A program made the translations under genes and the position numbers. A stretch of 64,000 nt of DNA. Origin: Lysobacter_I brunescens (GTDB lineage: Bacteria > Pseudomonadota > Gammaproteobacteria > Xanthomonadales > Xanthomonadaceae). The stretch spans positions 1 through 64,000 of the forward strand of contig NZ_JBHTIF010000004.1 of assembly GCF_042677005.1 (NCBI RefSeq), in the 5' to 3' direction. Below the pieces are notes generated by a model. That model saw only the letters and a list, made by a program, of their open reading frames with translations. It ran no database searches and was not told where the DNA came from. Shown piece by piece: positions 23,598 to 32,262 of the stretch (the first letter of the stretch is position 1; each line of letters opens with the position of its first letter).

Positions 23598-24908
23598 TCA
23601 GGCCGCGACCGTTCCAGCTTCAGCAGGCGTGTTCCGGGTCTGGGTGAAGATGTCGGCGAGATACTTCGCCAGGCAAAGCAGCGTGAGCGTCGGCGCAACC
23701 CGTCCGTTCTCGGGGATCAGAGAGCCGTCGCAGACATGCAGGTCACGCACGCTGGTTTCGAGCCTGGTGTCGACATCGCTGCCGATGCGCAGCGTGCCGA
23801 GCACGCCGCCGGTGAATATCGGCATCTTGTAGATGTCTCGGGCACCCGCACGTTCGAGGATCGCGCGGGCCGCCTTTTCGCCGCGCGCGAGCTTTTCGAA
23901 TACCGGGGCGTCGAGCGTCTTGTGATAGCACCCATCGGGGGACAGTCCGCCGCCGACTTCGTCGTGCGCCATCACCGTGACTCCGATGTGCTCGTGATAC
24001 GCGAACATCCGCGAGATCTGCAGGTATCTCAGCATGAACATGCGGAACGGCAGCTTGTGGAAGTTCGAGTCCCTCAGGACAAGACCCTCTTCGAGCGTGG
24101 TCTCCATCGTGCCGGTGAAACTGTCGAGGCCGCGAAGACCACGGACACGTCCGAACACCGTGAACAGAGGGTCGATGTAGTAGCCGCCGGCAGCGACGTG
24201 CTGCAGTCCGCTGGCGCGCAGCAGTAGCGGCGTCGCCAGCGATCCCGCGCAGACAACGACCCGCCCTGCCCGGAACCGGACCGTACGGCTGCCGAAGGTG
24301 CCTTCCCGGATCCGGCACTCCACGCCGACCGCACGTCCATTCTCGATCAATACCCGCTCCACGAGGGTCTCGCACTTGAGAACCGCGCCCTGACGGACGG
24401 CCTCGTCCAGAAAGGTCAGCGCCTTCCACTTGGCCTCGTAGGAGTAGGCGCCGCTGCACTTCGACTGGTCGATCAGCATCAGCTTCTTCTTCCAGTCGTA
24501 ACCGAGCGCGATCGCGGCCTCCCGCACCTTGTGCGCCTGCGGGCTGATCAGCGCGTCGGGCAACTCGGCGAGCGGGATCTGGGGACGGATTGCATCGTAG
24601 GCGGGCTGCAGATCGATTCCCAATGCCCGATAAGCCTCCATCGGGGGCTCGTCCATCACCGCCAGATACAGCGCGCTCGAGCCGCCAGCGGCGTACACCA
24701 TGGTGTCCTTGAGCTTGTGCGCCACCGTGATTTCATTGAACATCGTCCCGAGGGTCCAGAGCGTCTCCTTGAGCGGGACATACTCGCCCCGCTCAAGGAC
24801 CAAGACCTTCTGGCCGCGCGCAGTGAGTTCGCGCGCGATGGTAGCGCCGGCGGTTCCCGAGCCGACCACGATGCAATCGTAGGTTTCGACTTCCGCGGAC
24901 ATGCTCAT
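23598..24908 (-). CDS. GMC-type FAD-dependent oxidoreductase
   Basis: About 436 residues from ATG 24908, which overlaps the stop of the LolA-like gene (ATGA); a longer upstream frame is only a shadow. The N-terminus has the FAD-binding fold (DCIVVGSGTAGATIARELTARG, then VLVLERG). The GMC C-terminal part includes HVCDGSLIPENGRVAPTLTLLCLAKYLAD, shaped like the last FAD-contact region of cholesterol oxidase and choline dehydrogenase relatives. It is shorter than typical GMC enzymes (about 530) and lacks an obvious export signal. It probably oxidises an alcohol on the polyketide or a lipid partner. Confidence 0.85.
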   Translation of the reverse strand: MSMSAEVETYDCIVVGSGTAGATIARELTARGQKVLVLERGEYVPLKETLWTLGTMFNEITVAHKLKDTMVYAAGGSSALYLAVMDEPPMEAYRALGIDLQPAYDAIRPQIPLAELPDALISPQAHKVREAAIALGYDWKKKLMLIDQSKCSGAYSYEAKWKALTFLDEAVRQGAVLKCETLVERVLIENGRAVGVECRIREGTFGSRTVRFRAGRVVVCAGSLATPLLLRASGLQHVAAGGYYIDPLFTVFGRVRGLRGLDSFTGTMETTLEEGLVLRDSNFHKLPFRMFMLRYLQISRMFAYHEHIGVTVMAHDEVGGGLSPDGCYHKTLDAPVFEKLARGEKAARAILERAGARDIYKMPIFTGGVLGTLRIGSDVDTRLETSVRDLHVCDGSLIPENGRVAPTLTLLCLAKYLADIFTQTRNTPAEAGTVAA

Positions 24909-25828
24909 GGCTTGGCCGGTGCCTGCGGCGTGGCGCCCTTGCCCTGGTTCAGGGACCTGCGGTAGAGCTGCATTTGACGCTCTCGATACGCGAAGTCGGT
25001 CAGCGAGCGCTGCGTGTGGAATTCCTCGTCGATCTCGACGTCGAACGCAGCCGCATTCGTCTTGACGAGCGTGATGCGGCGCTTGAGCAGGTTGTTCATC
25101 GAAGCCCTCATCGGCACCCACATCCTGCCGAATTGCTTGACCTCGATGACGGACCATTCCTTGTACAAACGACCGGTGGGATCGTACAGCTCATCCTTGA
25201 GCACGTTGAAGCGCTCCTTGTCGATATAGGTGACGATGCGACTGTAGTAGGAACGCTTGCGGCGCTTCTCGGTCGGGATCATCTCGATCTTCCAGACCGG
25301 CCGTCCGCGATAGGTTTCCTGCCCGAGGAGCTTGTACGTGTAGTCCTTGACCTTCCTGTCGTCGGAAGAGTCTTCGGTCGACACCTCCGAGCCGAACATC
25401 GCGGCGGCTTCGTTGCCATCGGAAACGGCGACCAGGCGCTTGACCTTGTTCAACACGGGCAGGTACACCCAGATATCGAACGTCTTGTCTTCATCGGCGT
25501 AGATCCACGACAGCATCGTGGTGCCCTTCTCGCTCACGGGATCGACGATCACGTCGAGCGACTTGTGGTCGACCCCGCCTTGTGCGATCGGCTTGTGCGT
25601 ACTGAAGACTTCGAAGCGGATGTTGCGTGGCTTCTCGGCGCAGGTCAGCTTGCCATTCGACAACTTGTAGCGGCATGTGGAGAACTCCATCTGGCGCACG
25701 GATGAACGATACGTGCGATTCAGCACATCATCCACCTTGACCATGATCTCCCGTGCGTCCTGGGCGAGCGATACGCTCGGGGCGGCCATGAACAGCATGG
25801 CGAGGAAAATGCCGTAGGCGCTTCTCAT
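24905..25828 (-). CDS. LolA-like outer-membrane lipoprotein-sorting family protein
   Basis: A 307-residue periplasmic protein with a signal peptide (1-22, MRSAYGIFLAMLFMAAPSVS then LAQ). It has a mostly beta domain of the COG2834 kind (DIWVYLPVLNKVKRLVAVSDGNEAAAMFGSE, YRGRPVWKIEMIPTEK, YIDKERFNVLKDELYD, GRMWVPMRASMNNL). Its open half-barrel fold carries acyl or lipid moieties. Members of this family are often co-encoded with MMPL/RND transporters, as here, with 4-nt overlaps on both sides. It probably receives cargo from the RND protein in the periplasm. Confidence 0.85.
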   Translation of the reverse strand: MRSAYGIFLAMLFMAAPSVSLAQDAREIMVKVDDVLNRTYRSSVRQMEFSTCRYKLSNGKLTCAEKPRNIRFEVFSTHKPIAQGGVDHKSLDVIVDPVSEKGTTMLSWIYADEDKTFDIWVYLPVLNKVKRLVAVSDGNEAAAMFGSEVSTEDSSDDRKVKDYTYKLLGQETYRGRPVWKIEMIPTEKRRKRSYYSRIVTYIDKERFNVLKDELYDPTGRLYKEWSVIEVKQFGRMWVPMRASMNNLLKRRITLVKTNAAAFDVEIDEEFHTQRSLTDFAYRERQMQLYRRSLNQGKGATPQAPAKP

Positions 25829-28347
25829 GCAACGTTCTCCTTATTGAACTTCGGTTTGAATTTCAGCAACAGGGCCGGCAACAGGAACAGGTCGTTGAGC
25901 ATGCCCACGAAAATAGCCAGCGCACCGAATTTGCCCATGTTGGACGTGCCTGCTGCGGAGGCGACCGCCATGATGCCGAAACCCAGGCCGAGGATCAGCG
26001 AGGTGAACACCACACCGGGACCTGCTTCGGCCATGGTCCGCCGAAGCGCGGCATTGACGTCTCCGTCTTCTTCGAGCTGCATCTGGTAAGTGGACATGAA
26101 ATGCACGGTGTCGTCGATCGAGATGCCGATGATGATCGGCGCCAGCATCATCGTGAAGAAATCAAGCGGGACTCCGGTAATCCCGAGCACACCAAGGGTC
26201 AGCAGCGCAGGGATCAGGTTGGGAAGCAGCGCGATCAATCCGACCTTGATCGACCCGAACACCAGCAGCAGGATGATGCTCACCGCCACGAGGGCGATGC
26301 CGAAAGTGGTGGCCTGGTTCTCGGTGATGTACTGGGCCGCCTGCATCGCCAGCGCGAAGATGCCGGTGATGGAAACCTCGGTCTTTGGATACTCCGCCTT
26401 CAGCTGCACCATCATCTCGTCGATGTCTGCGCGCATCTGCTTGAACACCTCGGAATACTCGTAAGATCCGTAGCTGTGCAGCGAGATCTTGATGTTGGCC
26501 TTGCGATAGCTGTCGTCGACCAGGCGCTGGCGCTCGCTCGGGTTCGCGTTGTTGAACATGTACAGCGTCTGCGTGAGCATTTCGCGCGTATCGGGAATGC
26601 GTTCGTACTCTGGCGCATTGCCGTTGAGCTTCCGGTTGGCATCCTTTGCCACATCGACGATGGAATGGGTCGTCACCACGTACTTCTCGTACTTGGTCTT
26701 GAATTTCTCCTGCAGCGCTTCCATCGCCTTCAGCACGGCCGGGTCCTGCAGTGCGAAGTCTTCCTTGAAATCGAGGTAGAGCACCATGGTGTAGGCGCCC
26801 ATCATGTGCTCGTCGGCGACCTGGACACTCTTCGTGAAGGTCGAGTCCTCCGGATACTGGTCGAGGATCTGCGAGTTGATCTTCACCTGGCTCGCGCCAT
26901 AGATCGAGACGATGAGCAGCAAGACGAAGGGAATGATGAATGCGACCGGACGCTTCTCCACGAGGGGAACGACCTTCTCCAGGGCCGACTTCAGGGACGG
27001 CAGCACATCCAGGAACCGTTTGTTCTCTGTCGTGACGACGACCACCTTCTTCTTCGATACCGTCGGCCAGATGTCGATCAGCATCGGCAGCAGGTAGAAG
27101 GTCAGGAGCAACGCGAACAGGATGCCGAGGGTCGACATGATCGCGAAGTTCTGGATCGGAACGACCGGGGTGATATTCAGCGCCATCGTGCCGGTCATGT
27201 TCGTGATGCCGGTCAGGAGCAGCGCGACGCCGGTGAACTTGTAGGTGCGGCGCAGCGCGGTCGAATGGTCGATGCCGGACGTGCGCAAACGAGTGTAGCT
27301 GGTCAGGGTATGCACCGAATCAGCCACGCCGACGGTCAGGATCAGGAAGATGGTCAGGATCAGGAAGCCGGTCACGGTAAGCCCGAGCCAGCCGGTGACG
27401 CCGAGCGTGAAGACCGTGGTCAGGATGACGATCAGCATCGACCACGCCACAGCGGACACGGAACGGAACAGGAACCACAGCAGCAGCATGATGATCGCGA
27501 AGGCAGCCAGATAGAGCATGCCCATCTCTTCGGTCATCTTCACGTCATGCTCGGCGGCTGCGGTGTTGCCGACGGCGTAATAGTCCAGGTGCTTCGCGTA
27601 CTCGGGCTTTGCGAGGATCTTCTTGATTTCCTCGAACAGCTTCAGGTAGTCGGCCTGATCGGTCGGCTTGAACTCGACAGGCTTGTCATCTTCGGTCGTT
27701 TCGACCTCATCGAGCGACAGAACCGTATCCTCGGTGACCTCCTCCGCATCGACGGGGATCGCGCCGAAATCGGTTTCGATGTGAATGCCGCCGTACTTGT
27801 GGTCGCGCGAGAAGAACTGCAGCGGCAGCTGCTTTTCCGCTTCGGCGATCGCCCTGATCTCGGCGATCGCTTCCGGCGAGGTGGGCGCCGTATCGCCCAC
27901 GAGCGCCCTCGCCGACAGCACGTCGCCGTCGACCGTCAGGACCGAAGCATTCGCCAGCGTCTTGACGTTGACGATGTGCTTCAGGGCTGATTCCTCGCCT
28001 TCCTTGAGATTCTTCCGGAAGTTGATCAGGTCGTTCTGGACGCCGATGAGCGCCTGCAGGGATGTCGTCGAGAAGACGTCGCCATCCTTGGGCTTGTAGA
28101 TGATGTAGACGCCATCCTCGCTGCCGAACTGTTCATGGTAACGGTGGAACGCGACCAGTGTCGGATCTTCCTTGTGGAACCAGCCCTCGATGGTCATGTC
28201 CATGCGCAGCTTGCCCATGCCCAGGATGGCGCCGGCGACCAAGGCAAGAAACACGATGCCGAACAGCAGGCGTCTCTTGCGCAGTGCGTCCGGAACGCTC
28301 TCGAAGTGCTGTGACAATCTGCTTACGACTCGCTCTCTAACGGACAT
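25825..28347 (-). CDS. RND superfamily transporter, MMPL type
   Basis: An 840-residue inner-membrane protein. One N-terminal helix (about 27-46), a periplasmic loop of some 220 residues, a bundle of five helices (about 275-425), a second single helix (about 468-486), a second periplasmic loop and a final bundle (about 680-830) give the usual 12-helix duplicated RND plan. The repeat IISIDDTVHFMSTYQMQLEEDG and its first-half echo TVGVADSVHTLTSYTRLR are MMPL hallmarks, with Asp in the proton path. AAGGAAG lies before the ATG. It has no HlyD-type adaptor beside it; the LolA-like protein takes that place. It probably exports the polyketide or a lipid. Confidence 0.93.
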   Translation of the reverse strand: MSVRERVVSRLSQHFESVPDALRKRRLLFGIVFLALVAGAILGMGKLRMDMTIEGWFHKEDPTLVAFHRYHEQFGSEDGVYIIYKPKDGDVFSTTSLQALIGVQNDLINFRKNLKEGEESALKHIVNVKTLANASVLTVDGDVLSARALVGDTAPTSPEAIAEIRAIAEAEKQLPLQFFSRDHKYGGIHIETDFGAIPVDAEEVTEDTVLSLDEVETTEDDKPVEFKPTDQADYLKLFEEIKKILAKPEYAKHLDYYAVGNTAAAEHDVKMTEEMGMLYLAAFAIIMLLLWFLFRSVSAVAWSMLIVILTTVFTLGVTGWLGLTVTGFLILTIFLILTVGVADSVHTLTSYTRLRTSGIDHSTALRRTYKFTGVALLLTGITNMTGTMALNITPVVPIQNFAIMSTLGILFALLLTFYLLPMLIDIWPTVSKKKVVVVTTENKRFLDVLPSLKSALEKVVPLVEKRPVAFIIPFVLLLIVSIYGASQVKINSQILDQYPEDSTFTKSVQVADEHMMGAYTMVLYLDFKEDFALQDPAVLKAMEALQEKFKTKYEKYVVTTHSIVDVAKDANRKLNGNAPEYERIPDTREMLTQTLYMFNNANPSERQRLVDDSYRKANIKISLHSYGSYEYSEVFKQMRADIDEMMVQLKAEYPKTEVSITGIFALAMQAAQYITENQATTFGIALVAVSIILLLVFGSIKVGLIALLPNLIPALLTLGVLGITGVPLDFFTMMLAPIIIGISIDDTVHFMSTYQMQLEEDGDVNAALRRTMAEAGPGVVFTSLILGLGFGIMAVASAAGTSNMGKFGALAIFVGMLNDLFLLPALLLKFKPKFNKENVA

Positions 28348-28479
28348 GAATGCACTTCCTTTTGGTCATGGTGACTGTCTTGCGGAGGTTCGATTCGCCT
28401 GCGAAGAAAGGTTGGTTCAAGGGCGATGCGATGTTGGGATGCCGGCATGGCGGGCACCACGGCCGCGCTGGCCATCGGT

Positions 28480-31400
28480 TCATTGGAAGATCCTCGCTAT
28501 CACTGAACTGCCCTCCGCGCCGACCACCGACAAATGATCGCCATCGACATCGATGCATACGGGAGGCTTGACGAGGAACTTGTCCCATCCCATCGCCTGC
28601 GGCTGATCGGCGCTGCTTCGCGTCGCACGGATCACCACGGTTTCGCAGTGCTTCGGCAGCTTCTTCGGGCGATAGCTGCGACAGGCCTTCTCGCTGGCGA
28701 GCGAAAGCCGATAGGCGATCATGAAGTGATCCCTGGAGATCCAGAAGCCGTTGCGTCGGACGAGTTCGAAAAGATACTCGGGGCGCTGGTCGTCGGGAAC
28801 TTCGCGGAAAGCGGCGGCATCGAGCTGCCACTTGCCACCGAGCGAATTGATCAGGCTGACGATGGCATCGGCGATTTCATCGGTGACGCTGCGCAAGGGC
28901 GATGTCGTCGGGCAACGGCAGTCCACCAGCACCAGGCGCTCGACGTTGATCTTCTTCTTCTGCAGCTGATGCACCATCTCGAACGCTACCACCGCGCCAT
29001 TGGAATATCCGAGCAGGTTCAGGTTGTTGCAGTCCCGCAATCCGGAAAGGGCGCCGATGTTGGCTTCGGCCATCGCGACGATCGAATCGAGCGGTTCGCG
29101 CTTGCCGTCGAGGCCGACGCCCTGGAAACCGAACATCGGACGTACCCCGGCCATGGCACGGCTCAAGGTCTGCAGCGACAGCACGCTGCCGTCCGAACCG
29201 GCGACGGCGAAGACCGGTGTGCCCGAGGCATTGGTCTGCATGGGCACGAGCAGCTCTTTCGAGACCGTGTCGCGGTTGACAAACCAGGTCTCGAGGTCGG
29301 TCTTGGGGGCGGACGCCTTCTTCGGCTTTTCGAGTGATGGCGATGGGGGCGCAGCGGCCGAACCACCGGTACCGGAAGTGGAGACGACATGGATGCGATC
29401 GATCTTGTCGCGATGGTTCTCGGCGATGTAGCGACCGAGCTGTTCGATGTCGGGGTAATTGAACACGACGCTCGGCGAGATGTTCTCGCCGATCAAGGTG
29501 ATGAGATCATTGAGCAGCGAGGCCATTCCGACAGAGTCGAAGCCGAGATCGAGGAAGCTCTGGCCGATATCGAAGTCCGCGCTCGGCATCTTGAGCAGTC
29601 GCGCGGTCTCCTGCGCGAGGAAGCGCACGATCTTGTCTTCCGCTTCGAGCGCCTGCGACTGCTCGCCTTCGCCGAGGGTGTGGACGAAACGCAGTTCGCG
29701 GGTGAGCCTGGGCGCGGAGTCGCCATCCTGCTCGCTCTTTGATTTCTGCGGCCTTGCGACGGTGGGGATCTCCACGCGCGGCGCATCGCCGTCGTCGAAA
29801 TCCAGCCAGTAGCGGTTCCGGGCGAACGGATACAGCGGCATGTCGACCAGCTGCGGCACGGCTTGCCCGTTGCTGCGGCGCGTCTGCACCACGTCGCGCC
29901 AGTGACGCTCCCAGGGCATGTCGATGCCGCCCACCCAGAGCAGCGCGATCTCCTTCAGCATGCCTCCGCGCAGGTTGTCGAGCAGCTTCTCGTCTCCGAT
30001 CTGCGACTTGATCACGTCGAAGACGCGGGCGTTGTCGCGCTCCTGCGGGCCGCCGATGAAGATCGGACCGTTGCCGTCCACAGGCTTGCCGGCGGCCAGG
30101 AGCTTGCCTGCGCGGCCCAGGGCTTCGATCAGCTCCTTGTGGCTGGAGGCCACGATGGCGAGCCGGTGTTCCATCGGTACGGTCGCCATCTGCAGCGTGT
30201 AGGCCATGTCTTCCAGTGCCGGCGAGGGTTCCTGGATGCGCATGCGGCTGGAATAGAACTCGAGGGCGTCCTGGAGCGTCTCGCGCACGAGCGTCAGGGA
30301 TTCCTGCAGGGAATCGCGGGTGCGTCCGGAGAAAACGAACAGCTGCCGGCCGCTGTGCTCCGTGCGCTCGACGACGTGATCGGTGCGATATTCCTCGAAG
30401 ACCAGGTGGACGTTCACGCCGCTGTCCGAGAAGGAATTGACGCCCGCGCGGATCGCTTCGTCGCCGCGGCGCAGCCTCTCGAACGGCAGCGGCTCGTCCG
30501 CGATGTAGAGCGGATGCGTCTTCGATTCGATGTCGATGAAGCTGTTGAGCCGTTTCTTGGTGATCGTGGCGGGGAACTGCTTGTGGTGCAGCGACAGGGC
30601 GACCTTGATCGCGCTGGCCACGCCGCTGGCCGGTTCGAGATGGCCGATGTTGCCCTTGATGCTGCCCAGCGCGCAGGATTTCTCGCCCGTGACCGACGCG
30701 CCGAACGCATTCTTGATGCCTTCGAACTCGAAGGAATCGCCCCACTTCGTCGCGTAGCCGTCGACCTCGATGTAGCGGACCGAGTCCGGCGCGATGTCGT
30801 GCTTGCTGTAGCACTCGGCGATCACCTGGGTGATCGCTTCGTGCTTGATCTCGGAGATGAAGCTGGCACGCCCGCGGTTGTTCTGATGGGTGGCGACGAC
30901 CTTGGCATAGATGCGGCGATTGTCGCGCTCGGCATCGTCCAGGCGCGTCAGCACAAGCAGGCCGACGCCCTCCCCTCGCGTGAAGCCGTTGGCGGCATCG
31001 TCGAACACGGCGCAGGTGCCGTCCGGCGACAGCAGCCCGTAACGGGCGATCGCCGCGAAGTCGCCTTCGAAGAGGTTCAGCGAAACGCCGCCGCAGATGG
31101 CCACGTCGCACTCGCCCAGCGCAAGCGACTGGCAGGCGCGATGGATCGCGAGGCCGGACGAGGCGCAGCTGGCGTTGACCACTTCGCTCGGTCCCTTGAA
31201 GTCGTAGAGGAACGAAATGCGGTTGGCGAGGTAGTAGATGGGGCTCGACGAACTGAGCGCCGGGGCGCTCGGGATGCGGTGCAGGTTGCGACGCAGGTGA
31301 TGCTCGTATTCCGCATACTCGTAACCGATGAACAGTCCGGTACGCGTGCCTCGCAGCTTGTCCGCACGCAGGCCGGCATTCTGCAGTGCGTGGAAAAGCG

Positions 31401-32262
31401 CCTGCGTCACCAGGCGTTCCTGCGGGTCGCACAAGCGTGCTTCCTCTTCGCTCAGGCCGAAAAACTGCGGGTCGAAGCGGTCGACATCCTCGATCCGGGC
31501 GCCCCAGCGCGTTTCGGCAAATGCATTCGCACCGCCCCAGCGACTTCGCTTCAAGGGCATGATCGAGGGGCGATGTTCGATGAGGTTCTGCCACAGTGCT
31601 TCCGGCGTCCTCGCATTCGCGAACGTGCAGGCCATGCCGACAACCGCGATGTCGCTGTTTCCAGCCGGCTCCGCATGCGTCTGCACTTCGGCCGGTTCGG
31701 TGGCGCGCTCGTCTGCGGACAGGCCGTAGTAATGCGAAAGCACATCAGCGTGCTGTTCGAGAAGATGATCGATCAACGCCTGCCTGGAGGCGAAACGCTC
31801 TCCACGCAGGTCCAGGCCGTATTCCTCGCGCACGAATGCGAGCATGCGGGCGAGCCCCCCTGCCCCATCGTTTCGCGGCTCCGGCTGAAGCTCTGCACGA
31901 CGCCTCGGCACGGCGCGTGGTTCCACGGGCGCCGCCGATGACCTGGCCGCAGGGGGAGGCGACGCCGGTGCGGCGACGCTCGGCGGGACCTTGGGCAACG
32001 GCGCGGCCGGCGCCTCGGTCATCGAGCCGGAGATGGCGCCGGCCAGCTCGCTGATCGAGTTGACCGCGGTGAGCTGTGCCGGGGTGATCGATATCTTGAG
32101 CTGCTTGCTGAGGTTCGTCATCAGCTCGATCGCGATGATCGAATCCATGCCGAACGAGTCGAAGTCGGCGTCGACATCGAGTCGGTCGACAGGGATCTTC
32201 AGGGTGGAGGCGACCGTCTTCGCGATGGTGTCCACCAGTGCCGGTTCTGCGACAGCGCTCAT
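28480..32262 (-). CDS. Terminal trans-AT PKS protein: ACP - KS0 - ACP - thioesterase
   Basis: A 1260-residue protein from ATG 32262, which overlaps the aminotransferase stop (ATGA). Domains: ACP1 (about 8-80, FGMDSI, Ser41); Pro/Ala linker; KS (about 203-640); ACP2 (about 870-945, LGFDSV, Ser910); thioesterase (about 1000-1255; GYSNGA with Ser1087, and His1243 in GDHLSVV). The KS has Cys366 in an unusual context (NASCASSG) and the final active-site His is present (NIGHLE, His541). The usual HGTGT His is replaced by Asp501 (VDGYAT), the signature of a non-condensing KS0. ACP1 probably completes the KS-DH-KR module of the protein at 36.1-40.4 kb. The TE makes this the release point of the assembly line. 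Confidence 0.93.
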   Translation of the reverse strand: MSAVAEPALVDTIAKTVASTLKIPVDRLDVDADFDSFGMDSIIAIELMTNLSKQLKISITPAQLTAVNSISELAGAISGSMTEAPAAPLPKVPPSVAAPASPPPAARSSAAPVEPRAVPRRRAELQPEPRNDGAGGLARMLAFVREEYGLDLRGERFASRQALIDHLLEQHADVLSHYYGLSADERATEPAEVQTHAEPAGNSDIAVVGMACTFANARTPEALWQNLIEHRPSIMPLKRSRWGGANAFAETRWGARIEDVDRFDPQFFGLSEEEARLCDPQERLVTQALFHALQNAGLRADKLRGTRTGLFIGYEYAEYEHHLRRNLHRIPSAPALSSSSPIYYLANRISFLYDFKGPSEVVNASCASSGLAIHRACQSLALGECDVAICGGVSLNLFEGDFAAIARYGLLSPDGTCAVFDDAANGFTRGEGVGLLVLTRLDDAERDNRRIYAKVVATHQNNRGRASFISEIKHEAITQVIAECYSKHDIAPDSVRYIEVDGYATKWGDSFEFEGIKNAFGASVTGEKSCALGSIKGNIGHLEPASGVASAIKVALSLHHKQFPATITKKRLNSFIDIESKTHPLYIADEPLPFERLRRGDEAIRAGVNSFSDSGVNVHLVFEEYRTDHVVERTEHSGRQLFVFSGRTRDSLQESLTLVRETLQDALEFYSSRMRIQEPSPALEDMAYTLQMATVPMEHRLAIVASSHKELIEALGRAGKLLAAGKPVDGNGPIFIGGPQERDNARVFDVIKSQIGDEKLLDNLRGGMLKEIALLWVGGIDMPWERHWRDVVQTRRSNGQAVPQLVDMPLYPFARNRYWLDFDDGDAPRVEIPTVARPQKSKSEQDGDSAPRLTRELRFVHTLGEGEQSQALEAEDKIVRFLAQETARLLKMPSADFDIGQSFLDLGFDSVGMASLLNDLITLIGENISPSVVFNYPDIEQLGRYIAENHRDKIDRIHVVSTSGTGGSAAAPPSPSLEKPKKASAPKTDLETWFVNRDTVSKELLVPMQTNASGTPVFAVAGSDGSVLSLQTLSRAMAGVRPMFGFQGVGLDGKREPLDSIVAMAEANIGALSGLRDCNNLNLLGYSNGAVVAFEMVHQLQKKKINVERLVLVDCRCPTTSPLRSVTDEIADAIVSLINSLGGKWQLDAAAFREVPDDQRPEYLFELVRRNGFWISRDHFMIAYRLSLASEKACRSYRPKKLPKHCETVVIRATRSSADQPQAMGWDKFLVKPPVCIDVDGDHLSVVGAEGSSVIARIFQ

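Noticed and set aside
24909..25157. Upstream extension of the GMC oxidoreductase
   Set aside because: The added residues are a shadow of the LolA-like gene; ATG 24908 is coupled to that gene's stop and starts just before the FAD motif.
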